Program-made: the position numbers and the translations under genes
NCBI RefSeq assembly: GCF_010727325.1
Contig: NZ_AP022565.1
Coordinates: forward strand, 3,286,001 to 3,350,000
Source: Mycolicibacterium alvei
Lineage (GTDB): Bacteria > Actinomycetota > Actinomycetes > Mycobacteriales > Mycobacteriaceae
Direction of reading: 5' to 3'
Length of the DNA stretch: 64,000 bases
The notes under the pieces: generated by a model
The model's database searches: none
Told to the model about the DNA's origin: nothing
The model's input: only the letters and a program-made list of their open reading frames with translations
Shown: positions 15,438 to 24,660 of the stretch, in pieces
Layout: each line of letters starts with the position of its first letter
How positions within the stretch are numbered: the first letter of the stretch is position 1

Positions 15438-16037
15438 ATGGCTTCACCCGTGCTCATCGGATTCCTCACCACGATGGCGTTGATCGCCGCGATCGGCGCG
15501 CAGAATGCGTTCGTGCTGCGGCAGGGCATCCGTGGCGAGCACATCGTCGCCGTCATCGCGTTGTGCACGGTCTCCGACCTGATCCTGATCGCTGCCGGGA
15601 TCGCCGGAGTCGGCGCCCTGATCACCGCGCACCCCAGCGCCATGACGGTGGCGAAGTTCGGCGGGGCGGCCTTCCTGATCGGCTATGGCGTGCTTGCCGC
15701 GCGTCGCGCGGTCCGGCCCTCGACCCTCAATCCGTCCGAACGCACCCCGGCCCGCCTGGCCGAGGTGCTGGTCACCTGCCTGGCGTTGACCTGGCTGAAC
15801 CCCCACGTGTACCTGGACACGGTGGTGCTGCTCGGCTCGCTGGCCAACGAGCACCATGAGCAGCGGTGGTTGTTCGGCGTCGGTGCGGTGGCCGCGAGCG
15901 CGGTGTGGTTCACCGGGCTGGGCCTGGGCGCCCGCCGACTGGCCGGACTGTTCGCCAACCCGACGACCTGGCGCCTCCTCGACGGGCTGATCGCGGTGAT
16001 GATGATCGGGCTCGGCACGAGCCTCGCGCTGTCCTGA
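15438..16037 (+). CDS. lysE: LysE family amino acid exporter
   Basis: A 199-residue membrane protein with six predicted hydrophobic segments and the LysE N-terminal signature [16 protein letters not shown] (about residues 16-31) and the helix motif [12 protein letters not shown]. These are typical of the L-lysine/L-arginine exporter of corynebacteria. It exports basic amino acids through the inner membrane when they accumulate, for example during peptide uptake. The usual divergent regulator gene lysG is missing, but an operator-like inverted repeat is retained upstream. Confidence 0.9.
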   Translation: MASPVLIGFLTTMALIAAIGAQNAFVLRQGIRGEHIVAVIALCTVSDLILIAAGIAGVGALITAHPSAMTVAKFGGAAFLIGYGVLAARRAVRPSTLNPSERTPARLAEVLVTCLALTWLNPHVYLDTVVLLGSLANEHHEQRWLFGVGAVAASAVWFTGLGLGARRLAGLFANPTTWRLLDGLIAVMMIGLGTSLALS

Positions 16038-16130
16038 GCATCTGTCGCCGAGGCCGCGACGTGCCGCGATTCACAAGGGGCACCCCTCGATCGAACACCG
16101 GGGATGAGACAGAATTACCAGGTGAGTCGC

Positions 16131-17048
16131 ATGTTTCGCCGTGAGCAGTCTTCACCCCCGCATCCGTCGGCGAACGCGCCGGCGTGGTTCACCTCCGCTC
16201 TGGAACAGACGCCCGAGCACTCGACCATCGACGTCGACGGATGTGCCATCCATGTGCGGACCTGGGGCAACCCGGACAATCCGCCACTGGTGTTCGTCCA
16301 TGGCGGCGGCGCCCACTCCGGCTGGTGGGACCACATCGCTCCGTTCTTCGCCCGCACCCATCGCGTCGTCGCACCCGACCTGAGCGGGCACGGCGACAGC
16401 GGCACCCGCACCGAATACGCCCTGTCGATCTGGGCGCAGGAAGTCCTCGCCGCATCGGAAGCCTCCGGGTCCTCGGCGCGGCCCACGATCGTCGGCCACA
16501 GCATGGGTGGCTGGGTAGCCGCGGAGGCTGCCACCCTCTATGGCGCGCAGATCGACAGCATCCTGGTCATCGATTCACCACTGCGCGATCGGGCACCGGA
16601 GGAGGTCCCGTTGCGCAACCGCCGCCGCGACGCCGCCGGATACCCCACCGAAGACGAGATCGTCGCCCGATTCCGTGCAGTACCGAAGCAGGAAGTGACG
16701 CTGCCCTACATCGGCCACCACATCGCCGTGGAATCCGTGCGCAAGACGGACAACGGGTGGGTGTGGAAGTTCGACCCCGATATCTTCGGCGGCCACCTAC
16801 TGGACGAAACGTCTACCAACGAAGAGCTGCTGGAGAACACATTCGCCTTAATCCCTTGCCGGATAGGGTATTTGCGATGCGAAGACGGGGTGGTTCCACC
16901 GCCTATGGCCGCCCAGATCCGGTCGATCCTGCAACTTCGCGGCCCGTTCGTCGAACTCGCCCAGGCCGGCCACCACCCGATGTTGGATCAACCCCTCCCG
17001 CTGGTGGCGACCATCCGGACTCTGCTGGAGTTCTGGTCAATCACCTAG
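16131..17048 (+). CDS. alpha/beta hydrolase
   Basis: A 305-residue hydrolase from the ATG at 16131, which has AGGTGAG four bases upstream; an in-frame ATG at 16104 lacks a spaced ribosome site. The core includes the oxyanion loop VFVHGGGAHSGWWDHI, the strand VVAPDLSGHGDSG, the nucleophile elbow GHSMGGW and a late GHHPMLDQP with the catalytic histidine. The family spans esterases, epoxide hydrolases and C-C hydrolases, so the substrate cannot be named. It precedes the topoisomerase genes by 242 bp and is probably transcribed separately. Confidence 0.85.
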   Translation: MFRREQSSPPHPSANAPAWFTSALEQTPEHSTIDVDGCAIHVRTWGNPDNPPLVFVHGGGAHSGWWDHIAPFFARTHRVVAPDLSGHGDSGTRTEYALSIWAQEVLAASEASGSSARPTIVGHSMGGWVAAEAATLYGAQIDSILVIDSPLRDRAPEEVPLRNRRRDAAGYPTEDEIVARFRAVPKQEVTLPYIGHHIAVESVRKTDNGWVWKFDPDIFGGHLLDETSTNEELLENTFALIPCRIGYLRCEDGVVPPPMAAQIRSILQLRGPFVELAQAGHHPMLDQPLPLVATIRTLLEFWSIT

Positions 17049-17290
17049 CGCCGATCCAGGACGGCGAGTGTCATCAATTAAAGTCGTCTCAATTCCGGAT
17101 GACTTTTGTCAGCGCGCGGATCAGCCCGGCACAATCCCCGAGGCATCGGGTCTCGATTCGGCGCCCGTTCTCTCGGCCGTGGCTGTCGGGGGCTGTCTGC
17201 CTCCCAGGGGAGAATGATTACGCCGCCCGCCAACAGCGCGCGGTAAGAACCGATCGCTCCGGCATCGGCCCTGGTGGGAAAGGACCAGTA

Positions 17291-19324
17291 GTGAGTTACA
17301 ACGCCGCAGACATCACCGAGCTCGACGATGTCCAGCACACCCGCCTGCGGCCGGCGGTGAACCTGGGCCTCGACGTGCTCAACACGGCGTTGCGCGAGCT
17401 GGTCGACAACGCGATCGAAGAGGTCGCCGATCCCAGCCACGGCGGGTCCACCGTCACCATCACTCTGCATGCCGACGGCTCGGTCAGCGTCGCCGACGAC
17501 GGCCGCGGCCTGCCCGTCGACTCCGACCCGACCACGGGCAAGAACGGCATCGTCAAGACCCTGGGCACCGCCCGGGCCGGTGGCAAGTTCTCCGCCCACA
17601 CCGATGCCACCAGCACCGGCGCCGGCCTCAACGGCATCGGGGCCGCCGCCGCGGTCTTCATCTCCGCACGCACCGATGTGACCGTGCGTCGAGCCGGCAA
17701 GACCTACCTGCAGAGTTTCGGCGGCGGCTACCCCGGCACCTTCGAAGGTAAGGACTTCGACCCGAACGCGGAGTTCACCCGCTCGGACACGCAGAAACTG
17801 CGTGGCGTCGGCAATCGCAAGCCCGACGCCCACGGCACCACGGTGCGCATCCTGTTCGACCCGGCCGTCGTACCCGATTCGACCGTCGACGTCGGCGAGG
17901 TACTGCTGCGTGCGCACGCCGCGTCGCGGATGTCGCCCGGTGTGCACCTGATCGTCGTCGACGAGGGTTGGCCCGGCACGGAGATTCCAGCGGTCCTGAC
18001 CGAGCCGTTCAAGGGCCCGTGGGGCACCGACACCCTGCTCGATCTGATGTGCACCACTGCAGGCAATCCCTTGCCCGGTGTCCGTGCCGTCGTGGAGGGC
18101 CGCGGTGAGTACACCACCGGCCGCGGCCCGACCCCGTTCCGCTGGTCGCTGACCGCGGGCCCGGCCGAACCGGCCACCGTGGCCGCGTTCTGCAACACCG
18201 TGCGCACCCCGAACGGCGGCTCGCACCTCACGGCTGCGATGAAGGGACTGTCCGAGGCCCTGGCCGACCGCGCGTCCCGCATCCGCGACCTCGGTCTGGC
18301 CAAAGGCGAGGACGGTCCGGAACCCCAGGATTTCCAGGCCGTGACCGCGCTGGCGGTGGACACCCGCGCGCCGGACGTGGGATGGGACTCCCAGGCCAAG
18401 ACCTCCGTCTCGTCGCGGTCACTGAACGTGGCGATGGCCCCGGACGTGGCGCGCAGCGTCACCATCTGGGCGGCCAACCCCGCCAACAACGACGCGGTGT
18501 CGCTGTGGACCAAGCTGGCGCTGGAATCCGCCCGGGCGCGCCGCAGCGCCGAAGGCGCGAAGGCCCGGTCCCGCGCGGCGTCGAAAGCCAAGGGGCTGGG
18601 GACGAACCTGTCGCTGCCGCCGAAGCTGCTGCCCAGCCGGGAGACCGGCCGCGGTTCGGGCGCCGAATTGTTCCTGTGCGAGGGCGATTCCGCGCTGGGC
18701 ACGATCAAAGCGGCGCGCGACGCCACGTTCCAGGCAGCCTTCCCGCTGAAAGGTAAGCCGCCCAACGTCTATGGGTTCGCCCTGAGCAAGGCGCGCGCCA
18801 AAGACGAGTTCGACTCGATCGAACGCATCCTGGGCTGCGGCGTACGCGACCACTGCGATCCGGAACTGTGCCGCTACGACCGGATCCTGTTCGCCTCCGA
18901 CGCCGACCCCGACGGCGGCAACATCAACTCCAGCCTGATCTCGATGTTCCTGGACTTCTACCGGCCGCTGGTCGAGGCCGGCATGGTCTACGTGACGCTG
19001 CCGCCGCTGTTCGTGGTCAAGGACGGTCAGGAGCGGATCTACTGCCAGGACGAGTCCGAGCGTGACACCGCCGTGGCGCAGTTGAAGGCCACCTCCAAAC
19101 GCAAGGTGGAGGTGCAGCGCAACAAGGGTCTCGGCGAGATGGATGCCGACGATTTCTGGAATACCGTGCTGGATCCGCAGCGGCGCACCGTGATTCGGGT
19201 GCACCTCGATGACGGCGAAGCCAAGCTGCACCACACTTTGTTCGGCGGCCCCCCGGAGGGGCGTCGCACCTGGATGGCCGAAGTCGCCGCCCGCGTCGAC
19301 ACCGCAGCGCTCGACCTGACCTAG
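17291..19324 (+). CDS. atypical type II topoisomerase, B subunit (GyrB/ParE-like)
   Basis: The frame is open much further upstream, but homology begins at the GTG at 17291, giving 677 residues. The GHKL ATPase is recognised by ELVDNAIEE (Glu36, Asn40), DDGRGLPVD and the lid STGAGLNGIGAAA, which departs from the gyrase GGLHGVG form; the Toprim domain carries LCEGDSALG (about 463) and DADPDG (about 537), so metal and DNA-cleavage functions are retained. It is followed by an A subunit 16 bp later. Mycobacteria lack topoisomerase IV; M. smegmatis has a gyrase-independent pair, TopoM, with unusual supercoiling activity, and this pair fits that description. It also acts as an extra target class for gyrase inhibitors. 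Confidence 0.88.
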   Translation: MSYNAADITELDDVQHTRLRPAVNLGLDVLNTALRELVDNAIEEVADPSHGGSTVTITLHADGSVSVADDGRGLPVDSDPTTGKNGIVKTLGTARAGGKFSAHTDATSTGAGLNGIGAAAAVFISARTDVTVRRAGKTYLQSFGGGYPGTFEGKDFDPNAEFTRSDTQKLRGVGNRKPDAHGTTVRILFDPAVVPDSTVDVGEVLLRAHAASRMSPGVHLIVVDEGWPGTEIPAVLTEPFKGPWGTDTLLDLMCTTAGNPLPGVRAVVEGRGEYTTGRGPTPFRWSLTAGPAEPATVAAFCNTVRTPNGGSHLTAAMKGLSEALADRASRIRDLGLAKGEDGPEPQDFQAVTALAVDTRAPDVGWDSQAKTSVSSRSLNVAMAPDVARSVTIWAANPANNDAVSLWTKLALESARARRSAEGAKARSRAASKAKGLGTNLSLPPKLLPSRETGRGSGAELFLCEGDSALGTIKAARDATFQAAFPLKGKPPNVYGFALSKARAKDEFDSIERILGCGVRDHCDPELCRYDRILFASDADPDGGNINSSLISMFLDFYRPLVEAGMVYVTLPPLFVVKDGQERIYCQDESERDTAVAQLKATSKRKVEVQRNKGLGEMDADDFWNTVLDPQRRTVIRVHLDDGEAKLHHTLFGGPPEGRRTWMAEVAARVDTAALDLT

Positions 19325-19340
19325 GACGTAGGAAAACACT

Positions 19341-21491
19341 GTGACTGCCACCCTGGACCTCCCTGAGCAGAACCCCGACCTGGTGCTCGACCAGAGCGCC
19401 GATGACTACTGGAATCACTACCAGTTGACGTTCGCGCTCTACAGCGTCAGCGACCGCGCCATCCCCTCAGCGTTCGACGGGCTCAAGCCGGGTCAGCGCC
19501 GTCTGCTCTACCAGATGCACGACTCGAAACTACTGCCCGGCAACAAGCCGCAGAAGTCCTCGAAGATCTGCTCGGCGGTCACCGGGAACCTGCACCCGCA
19601 CGGTGGAGCGTCGATGTACGGGGCCGCGGCGCTGATGGCCGCCGAGTTCCAGCGCGTGAAAGTCATTGACGGACAAGGTGCGTTCCCGCGGATCCAGGGC
19701 GACATTCCCGCCGCAGACCGCTACACCGAGATGCGGCTGTCGGCTCCCGGTGCCGCGCTGACCGCGGAACTCGACGATCACGCCGTACCCATGGTGCAGA
19801 CATTCGACGGCGAGTGGACCGAGCCGACGATGCTGCCGGCCCAGTGGCCGGTGCTGCTCTGCAACGGTGCCATGGGCATCGCCGAAGGGTGGGCCACCAA
19901 GGTGCCCGCGCACAATCCGCGTGAGGTGATGGCCGCCTGCCGGGCTCTGCTGGCCAGACCCAACACGACCGACGACACGTTGATGAAGCTCATCCCCGGC
20001 CCCGACTGGGGCTGCGGGGCCACCGTCGTCGGCACCAACGGTCTCCGCGAGTACATCACCACCGGCCGGGGCCAATTCACGGTGCGTGGCACGGTATCGG
20101 TCGAGGGCAAGAACTGCATCGTCACCGAGCTACCACCCGGTGTCGCCAGTAACACTGTGCAGGACAGGATCCGGGCGCTGGTCGAGTCCGGTGAGCTGTC
20201 CGGAGTGGCCGACATGTCGGACCTGACCGACCGTCGCAACGGGTTGCGCATCGTCGTCACCGCCAAACGCGGGCACAGCGCCGAGACCATCCGAGACCAA
20301 CTGCTGGCGCTGACCCCGCTGGAGTCGACGTTCGCCGCCAGCCTGGTCGCCCTCGACGAGGACCGGGTGCCGCGCTGGTGGTCGGTGCGGGAACTGATCT
20401 CCGCATTCCTGCACCTGCGTGACTCGGTGGTGCTGCACCGCAGCGAGTACCGACTGGAAAAGGTCACCGCGCGCCGCCACCTGGTGTCGGGCCTGATGAA
20501 GATCCACCTGGACATCGATGCTGCCGTCGCCGTCATTCGCGGTTCCGACACCGTCGACGACGCCCGCCACGGTCTGCAGAAACGGTTCGAGATCGACGAA
20601 GAGCAGGCCAATTATGTTCTGGCACTGCAGCTTCGCCGGTTGACCAAGCTCGATGTGATCGAGCTGCAGGCCGAAGCCGACAGACTGGACGCAGAGTTCG
20701 CCGAACTGACCGAGCTGGTCTCCAACCCCGATGCGCGCCGAAAGGTGATCGACAAGGAACTGGTGGAGACCGCGAAACTGTTCAAGGGTCCCGAGTTCGA
20801 CCGCCGCACCGTGCTGGACTCCGAGGCCACCCCGACCACCTCGGGTGCCGACGAAGATGGCCCCCGGGAGCGAAAGGTCAATGCCTCCTGGCGCCTTGAC
20901 GATCGCGGTGTGTTCTCCGACAGCCACGGCGACCTACTCACCTCGGGTCTGGGTTGGGCGGTGTGGACCGACGGTCGGGTCAAGTTCACCAACGGGAACG
21001 GCTTGCCGTTCAAGATCCGCGATATCCCGGTGGCGCCGGATATCACCGGGCTGTTGCGCTCCGGCGTGATGACACCCGGCTATCACCTGGCGCTGGTGAC
21101 GCGACGCGGCAAGATCCTGCGCATCGACCCCGCTGCGGTGAATCCTCAGGGTGCGGCCGGCAATGGTGTGGCCGGGGTGAAGCTGGTCGCCGACGACTCC
21201 GGTGACGAGGTGATCGCCGCGCTGCCGATCAGTTGCGAGAACGGCGAGGCCATCTTCTCCACGTCCGAAAAGAGCTGGAAGGTCACCGAAGTCGCCGACA
21301 TTCCGGTTAAGGGCCGTGGCGGCGCCGGCGTCGGGTTCCACCCGTTCGTCAAGGGCGAGGACGCCCTGCTGTCAGCGGCGATCTCGCCGACCGGGTTCGT
21401 CCGCGGACGGAGAGCCGTGCGGGCCGAGAATCGGGCGAAGGCCTCGGTCAAGGGCTCGGGCAGCGATGTGACGCCAACCCCCTCAGAGTGA
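19341..21491 (+). CDS. atypical type II topoisomerase, A subunit (GyrA/ParC-like)
   Basis: A 716-residue protein starting at GTG 19341, 16 bp after the B subunit. The breakage-reunion domain has SDRAIPSAFDGLKPGQRRLL, the quinolone-region equivalent HPHGGASMYGAAALMA and the active-site tyrosine in AADRYTEMRLS (Tyr128). The C-terminal part (from about residue 510) is a short beta-pinwheel-like region without a clear GyrA box, which suggests it does not wrap DNA as gyrase does. Together with the upstream gene it should form an A2B2 enzyme that decatenates or changes supercoiling. A second gyrase is ruled out by the divergent ATPase lid and missing wrapping box. Confidence 0.88.
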   Translation: MTATLDLPEQNPDLVLDQSADDYWNHYQLTFALYSVSDRAIPSAFDGLKPGQRRLLYQMHDSKLLPGNKPQKSSKICSAVTGNLHPHGGASMYGAAALMAAEFQRVKVIDGQGAFPRIQGDIPAADRYTEMRLSAPGAALTAELDDHAVPMVQTFDGEWTEPTMLPAQWPVLLCNGAMGIAEGWATKVPAHNPREVMAACRALLARPNTTDDTLMKLIPGPDWGCGATVVGTNGLREYITTGRGQFTVRGTVSVEGKNCIVTELPPGVASNTVQDRIRALVESGELSGVADMSDLTDRRNGLRIVVTAKRGHSAETIRDQLLALTPLESTFAASLVALDEDRVPRWWSVRELISAFLHLRDSVVLHRSEYRLEKVTARRHLVSGLMKIHLDIDAAVAVIRGSDTVDDARHGLQKRFEIDEEQANYVLALQLRRLTKLDVIELQAEADRLDAEFAELTELVSNPDARRKVIDKELVETAKLFKGPEFDRRTVLDSEATPTTSGADEDGPRERKVNASWRLDDRGVFSDSHGDLLTSGLGWAVWTDGRVKFTNGNGLPFKIRDIPVAPDITGLLRSGVMTPGYHLALVTRRGKILRIDPAAVNPQGAAGNGVAGVKLVADDSGDEVIAALPISCENGEAIFSTSEKSWKVTEVADIPVKGRGGAGVGFHPFVKGEDALLSAAISPTGFVRGRRAVRAENRAKASVKGSGSDVTPTPSE

Positions 21492-21538
21492 GCGTGCTCG
21501 TCAAGATCACGAATGAAGCACGGCCCGCGAGGCAACAT

Positions 21539-21564
21539 TGTTAACAGCAGTCACTTTGTTAACA
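21539..21564. promoter_or_regulatory. two identical TGTTAACA palindromes before DUF1906 gene
   Basis: TGTTAACA occurs at 21539-21546 and again at 21557-21564, 18 bp apart, the second ending 8 bp before the start codon at 21572. Paired identical palindromes at about 1.7 helical turns suggest a tandem operator. The regulator is unknown. Confidence 0.5.
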
Positions 21565-21571
21565 TCGCGAC

Positions 21572-22381
21572 ATGCAGGACTCGCCTGGGCCCAGCGGCCT
21601 GCGCCGAGCAGGCCCGGTTACCCGGCGTGACCTGCTGCGCTACGCTGCCGCCGCGTCGGCGGTGGCAGGCCTGGGCGCGGTAGCGGCTGGTGTCGACCCG
21701 CCCACGGCGGCGGCCGCCGCCCCCACGCTGATCGACTTCGCCATGCGTCAGATTCCAGCGCAGGATATCCGGGCCGCCGGTCACTCCGGGGTGATCAACT
21801 ACGTCTCGACATCGCGTCCGGGCTCGTCCATGGGCGCCAAACCGATCACCCTGCCCTACGCCAGGTCGCTGACCGCCGCCGGCTTGGTCATCGTCAGCAA
21901 CTACCAGTACGGCAAGCCGGGCGGGACCGCGCCGTCGGACTTCACCCGCGGGTACGCCGGTGGCATCGCCGACGCCCGCACCGCGTGGCAGCTCCATACC
22001 GCGGCAGGCGGTGGCCGGAGTGCACCGGTTTTCTTCAGCGTCGACGACGACATCGACCGCAATACCTGGAACAACGTGGCGCTGCCGTGGTTTCGCGGAA
22101 TCAACTCGGTGATCGGCGTGCAGCGCACCGGCATCTACGCGGGAATCAGACCGTGCGAGTGGGCGATTGCCGACGGCGTCGTCGGGAGGTCGGGCACACC
22201 TGGCCGCGCGTGGGCGTGGCAGACCCGGTCCTGGTCTGGCGGTCAGATCCACCCTGCCGCAGTGCTCTACCAACGCATCGTGAGTACTGCCTCGAATCCC
22301 GGCCCACTCGTCGGCGGGCTCGAAGTCGACGTCAACGATGCCCTGGCCCAAGATGTCGGCCAGTGGAACCTCCATCCGTAA
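21572..22381 (+). CDS. Tat-exported DUF1906 glycoside hydrolase-like protein (Rv2525c-like)
   Basis: A 269-residue protein with a Tat leader (VTRRDLLRYAAAASAVAGLG, cleaved near residue 48) and a DUF1906 domain: FAMRQIPAQDIRAAGHSGVI at the first strand, then VIVSNYQYG, FFSVDDDID and TGIYAGIRP. The fold is a TIM barrel related to GH25-type hydrolases; the M. tuberculosis counterpart Rv2525c is a Tat substrate linked to cell envelope properties. The acidic residues in VDDDID are the candidate active site. It stands alone between the topoisomerase and amidase genes, with paired palindromes just upstream. Confidence 0.88.
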   Translation: MQDSPGPSGLRRAGPVTRRDLLRYAAAASAVAGLGAVAAGVDPPTAAAAAPTLIDFAMRQIPAQDIRAAGHSGVINYVSTSRPGSSMGAKPITLPYARSLTAAGLVIVSNYQYGKPGGTAPSDFTRGYAGGIADARTAWQLHTAAGGGRSAPVFFSVDDDIDRNTWNNVALPWFRGINSVIGVQRTGIYAGIRPCEWAIADGVVGRSGTPGRAWAWQTRSWSGGQIHPAAVLYQRIVSTASNPGPLVGGLEVDVNDALAQDVGQWNLHP

Positions 22382-22390
22382 GGTCGCAAT

Positions 22391-23860
22391 TCAGATCGGT
22401 GCGAGGCGACCGGCCCAGGGCATCGCCTGCTCGAGCTGAGCCGCCAGCTTGAGGAGCAGCGCCTCACCGGCAAGCGGTGCGACGAACTGGACACCGAGAG
22501 GCAGACCTTCCGCAGTCCAGTGCACAGGCAACGAAATCGCCGGGCGGCCAGTGATATTCGCGAGTTGCGTGTAGGGCACCCAGCCGAGATTCTTGTCCAC
22601 CATGTCGTCGACGATTTTGGTGTAGCGCAACATGCTCGCGGTCCGGGTCTTGATCAGCGCATCGGCGGCATGCTGCAGCACCACCGGCAGATCGAATTCG
22701 CCGATCCGCGGCGGCAGGGTTGCCAGGCTGGGTGTCAGCAGCAGGTCGTACGACTCGAAGAAGGTGGTCAGCCGCCGCGTGTGTTCGTGGCGCCGCTCCA
22801 CCGCGTCCAGATAGTCGACGCTGCTCGTGGCGCGACCGAGCGCTGCCATGATGAGCGTGTCCCGTTCGAAAGCGTCGTCGCCCGCGCCGGTCATCCGCTT
22901 GGCCTCGGCGACCTCCCATGCGCAGTAGACGAACCAGGTCAGTAGGAAGTCGCGGGCCAGCGCGGCGTCGTCGAAGGGCGCGTGGGGTAATTCCTCGACG
23001 TGGTGGCCGAGCTCGGTCAGCGCGTTCGCCGTTGCCTCGACAGCGGCGAACGCCTCCGGGTGCGGTGTCGGGTTGATCGCCGTCGGCACCCGCAGCCCGA
23101 TCCGCAGTTTCCCGGGATCCGCCCCCACACAGGACGCGAACGGCTCCTCGGGCAGACCCGGCACATACGGCCCCCAGGGTTCGCCGCCGCTGAGGACATC
23201 CAGCATTCCCGCCGTGTCACGCACCGTCCGCGAGACGACACCCTGGACCGCCGCGCCATGCATGGACTCTCCGGTCACCGGACCCGACGGCGTCAACCCG
23301 CGACCCGGTTTCAGCCCGACGAGTCCACAACTGGCGGCTGGAATGCGGATCGACCCGCCGCCGTCGTTGGCCCCGGCGCAGGGCACGATGCCCGCGGCAA
23401 CGGCCGCCGCGGATCCTCCCGAGCTGCCACCCGGTGTCCGGGTCAGGTCCCAGGGGTTGCGGGCCGGCCCCCACGCCTCCGGCTCGGTGATGCCCTTCGC
23501 GCCGAACTCCGGCGTGTTGGTCTTCCCGAAGATGACCAGGCCCGCGTCGATCCAGCGCTGAACGACCGTGGCGTGCTCGGCGGCGTTGAGCGACATCAGC
23601 GCACGTGAACCGGCCGAGGTGGGCAAACCCGCATAGTCCTGCGCGAGATCCTTGATCAGGAACGGCACCCCGGCGAACGGGCCGGTCAGATCGTCCGACG
23701 GCGCAGCCGGAACGTCGCGCACGATGGCGTTGATCTTCGGGTTGACCGCCGCCGCCCGCTCCCTCGCTGCGGCGAGCAGCTCAGCCGCCGAAACCTGCTT
23801 TTCGGCAACCAGTTTCGCCAAGGACGTGGCGTCGTGTGCCCGGTACTCATCGAAGTCCAT
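22391..23860 (-). CDS. amidase (amidase signature family)
   Basis: The ATG at 23860 begins the conserved part (MDFDEYRAHDATSLAKLVAE), giving 489 residues; the open frame beyond it is not conserved sequence. The Ser-cisSer-Lys triad of the amidase signature is visible: Lys in GVPFLIKDLAQDY, and the glycine/serine-rich TRTPGGSSGGSAAAVAAG followed by GANDGGGSIRIPAASCGLVG. It hydrolyses carboxylic amides in the cytoplasm; relatives act on aryl or aliphatic amides and the substrate cannot be told. It lies convergent to the DUF1906 gene (9 bp apart) and upstream of a truncated NTF2-like gene on the same strand. Confidence 0.9.
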   Translation of the reverse strand: MDFDEYRAHDATSLAKLVAEKQVSAAELLAAARERAAAVNPKINAIVRDVPAAPSDDLTGPFAGVPFLIKDLAQDYAGLPTSAGSRALMSLNAAEHATVVQRWIDAGLVIFGKTNTPEFGAKGITEPEAWGPARNPWDLTRTPGGSSGGSAAAVAAGIVPCAGANDGGGSIRIPAASCGLVGLKPGRGLTPSGPVTGESMHGAAVQGVVSRTVRDTAGMLDVLSGGEPWGPYVPGLPEEPFASCVGADPGKLRIGLRVPTAINPTPHPEAFAAVEATANALTELGHHVEELPHAPFDDAALARDFLLTWFVYCAWEVAEAKRMTGAGDDAFERDTLIMAALGRATSSVDYLDAVERRHEHTRRLTTFFESYDLLLTPSLATLPPRIGEFDLPVVLQHAADALIKTRTASMLRYTKIVDDMVDKNLGWVPYTQLANITGRPAISLPVHWTAEGLPLGVQFVAPLAGEALLLKLAAQLEQAMPWAGRLAPI

Positions 23861-23966
23861 CCCACGAAGGTAGACCGCCGCGACGTCGCGCGGTGTGGAC
23901 TTCACGACGATCCGGCACGCAGAGGCCGTCCACGAACCGGACGCACTGATCGCCGAAGCTCGCGCG

Positions 23967-24197
23967 CTACCCTTCGCTTCCCGGCGGCGGGGCGATGACC
24001 CCCATCCGCACGAACACCTCACCCATGCCTGCCATGACCTTCTGTAGACCTTGCAGCGGTCGGACCATGACCTTGAAGGACGTGATCTGGTGGTCGTCGT
24101 TCCAACAGATGATGTCGACGCCTTCGATGTGTATCCCGTCGAGATCGACGACGAATTCCAGCACCGCGGAGTCGCCATCATCGGGATATGGCGACAC
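23967..24197 (-). pseudogene. truncated NTF2/SnoaL-like protein
   Basis: The 76 codons from a GTG at 24197 encode only the second half of an NTF2-like cone: VLEFVVDLDGIHIEGVDIIC then DHQITSFKVMVRPLQGLQ, which in full-length relatives (about 125 residues) follows an N-terminal helical half. A stop lies in frame just upstream, so the first 50 or so residues are gone. The break coincides with the inverted repeat at 24187-24220. It could be expressed as a fragment but would not make a complete fold. Confidence 0.6.
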
Positions 24198-24220
24198 TCA
24201 TACGATTATCTGTCGCCATA
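24187..24220. promoter_or_regulatory. 34-bp inverted repeat before broken Fic gene
   Basis: TATGGCGACA (24187-24196) and TGTCGCCATA (24211-24220) are perfect 10-bp arms with a 14-bp AT-rich centre that contains a -10-like TACGAT. It ends 9 bp before the ATG of the Fic remnant and touches the truncated end of the NTF2-like remnant. It is either an operator of the lost Fic system or a recombination footprint. Confidence 0.5.
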
Positions 24221-24229
24221 GTGAACTCA

Positions 24230-24622
24230 TGGCGCCACTTTCCCCGCTCGGCCACGAGACGCTGCACTGGACTCCCGGGCTGGACAGCAGCTACTCCCGG
24301 ACGCCTCGAAGGGGAGGGCCATACCGGGCCGCGATCCCACCAGCGACCGCCGATCTACACCTGGATCTGCCCTCGGATGTGTAGGCCGCCGCCGAGAACG
24401 CCAGCGTCGCCATCACGCGATTCGATGCTGAACTCGGAGGCAAGACCGCCCCGGGTTGCTGTCCGATACCGACGGCTACTTTGCCGCTCTCACCGCCTAC
24501 CGAGAAGGCGATCTCGCGCCCATCGTCGAGCGGTTCGCCCACGCCAGCGAGCGCGCGGTTGTCAACGGCCGGCAGCTCATCGCCCAGCTGCGCGAGATCC
24601 GGGCGAGCGAGCCGCACCACCC
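24230..24622 (+). pseudogene. Fic family protein, broken
   Basis: From the ATG at 24230 the frame reads HETLHWTPGLDSS, GGPYRAAIPPATADLHLDLP and a TAG stop at codon 52 (24383), after which it continues AAAENASVAITRFDAELGG, all characteristic of the N-terminus of Fic proteins with their inhibitory helix region. Near 24452 it shifts frame and jumps to the family C-terminus, LLSDTDGYFAALTAYREGDL and APIVERFAHASERAVVNGRQ. The central Fic core with HPFxxGNGR, and hence AMP-transfer activity, is deleted. The remnant shows two independent lesions, a nonsense codon and an internal deletion. Confidence 0.75.
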
Positions 24623-24633
24623 CTTGCCACATA

Positions 24634-24652
24634 ACGCTACGCGCAGTAGCGT
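24634..24652. promoter_or_regulatory. inverted repeat upstream of monooxygenase operon
   Basis: ACGCTAC-GCGCA-GTAGCGT is a perfect 7-bp-arm inverted repeat ending 8 bp before the GTG of the monooxygenase. A TetR-type repressor site is likely, but no regulator gene is adjacent. The short distance also suggests a leaderless or nearly leaderless transcript. Confidence 0.5.
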
Positions 24653-24660
24653 AACGCCGC

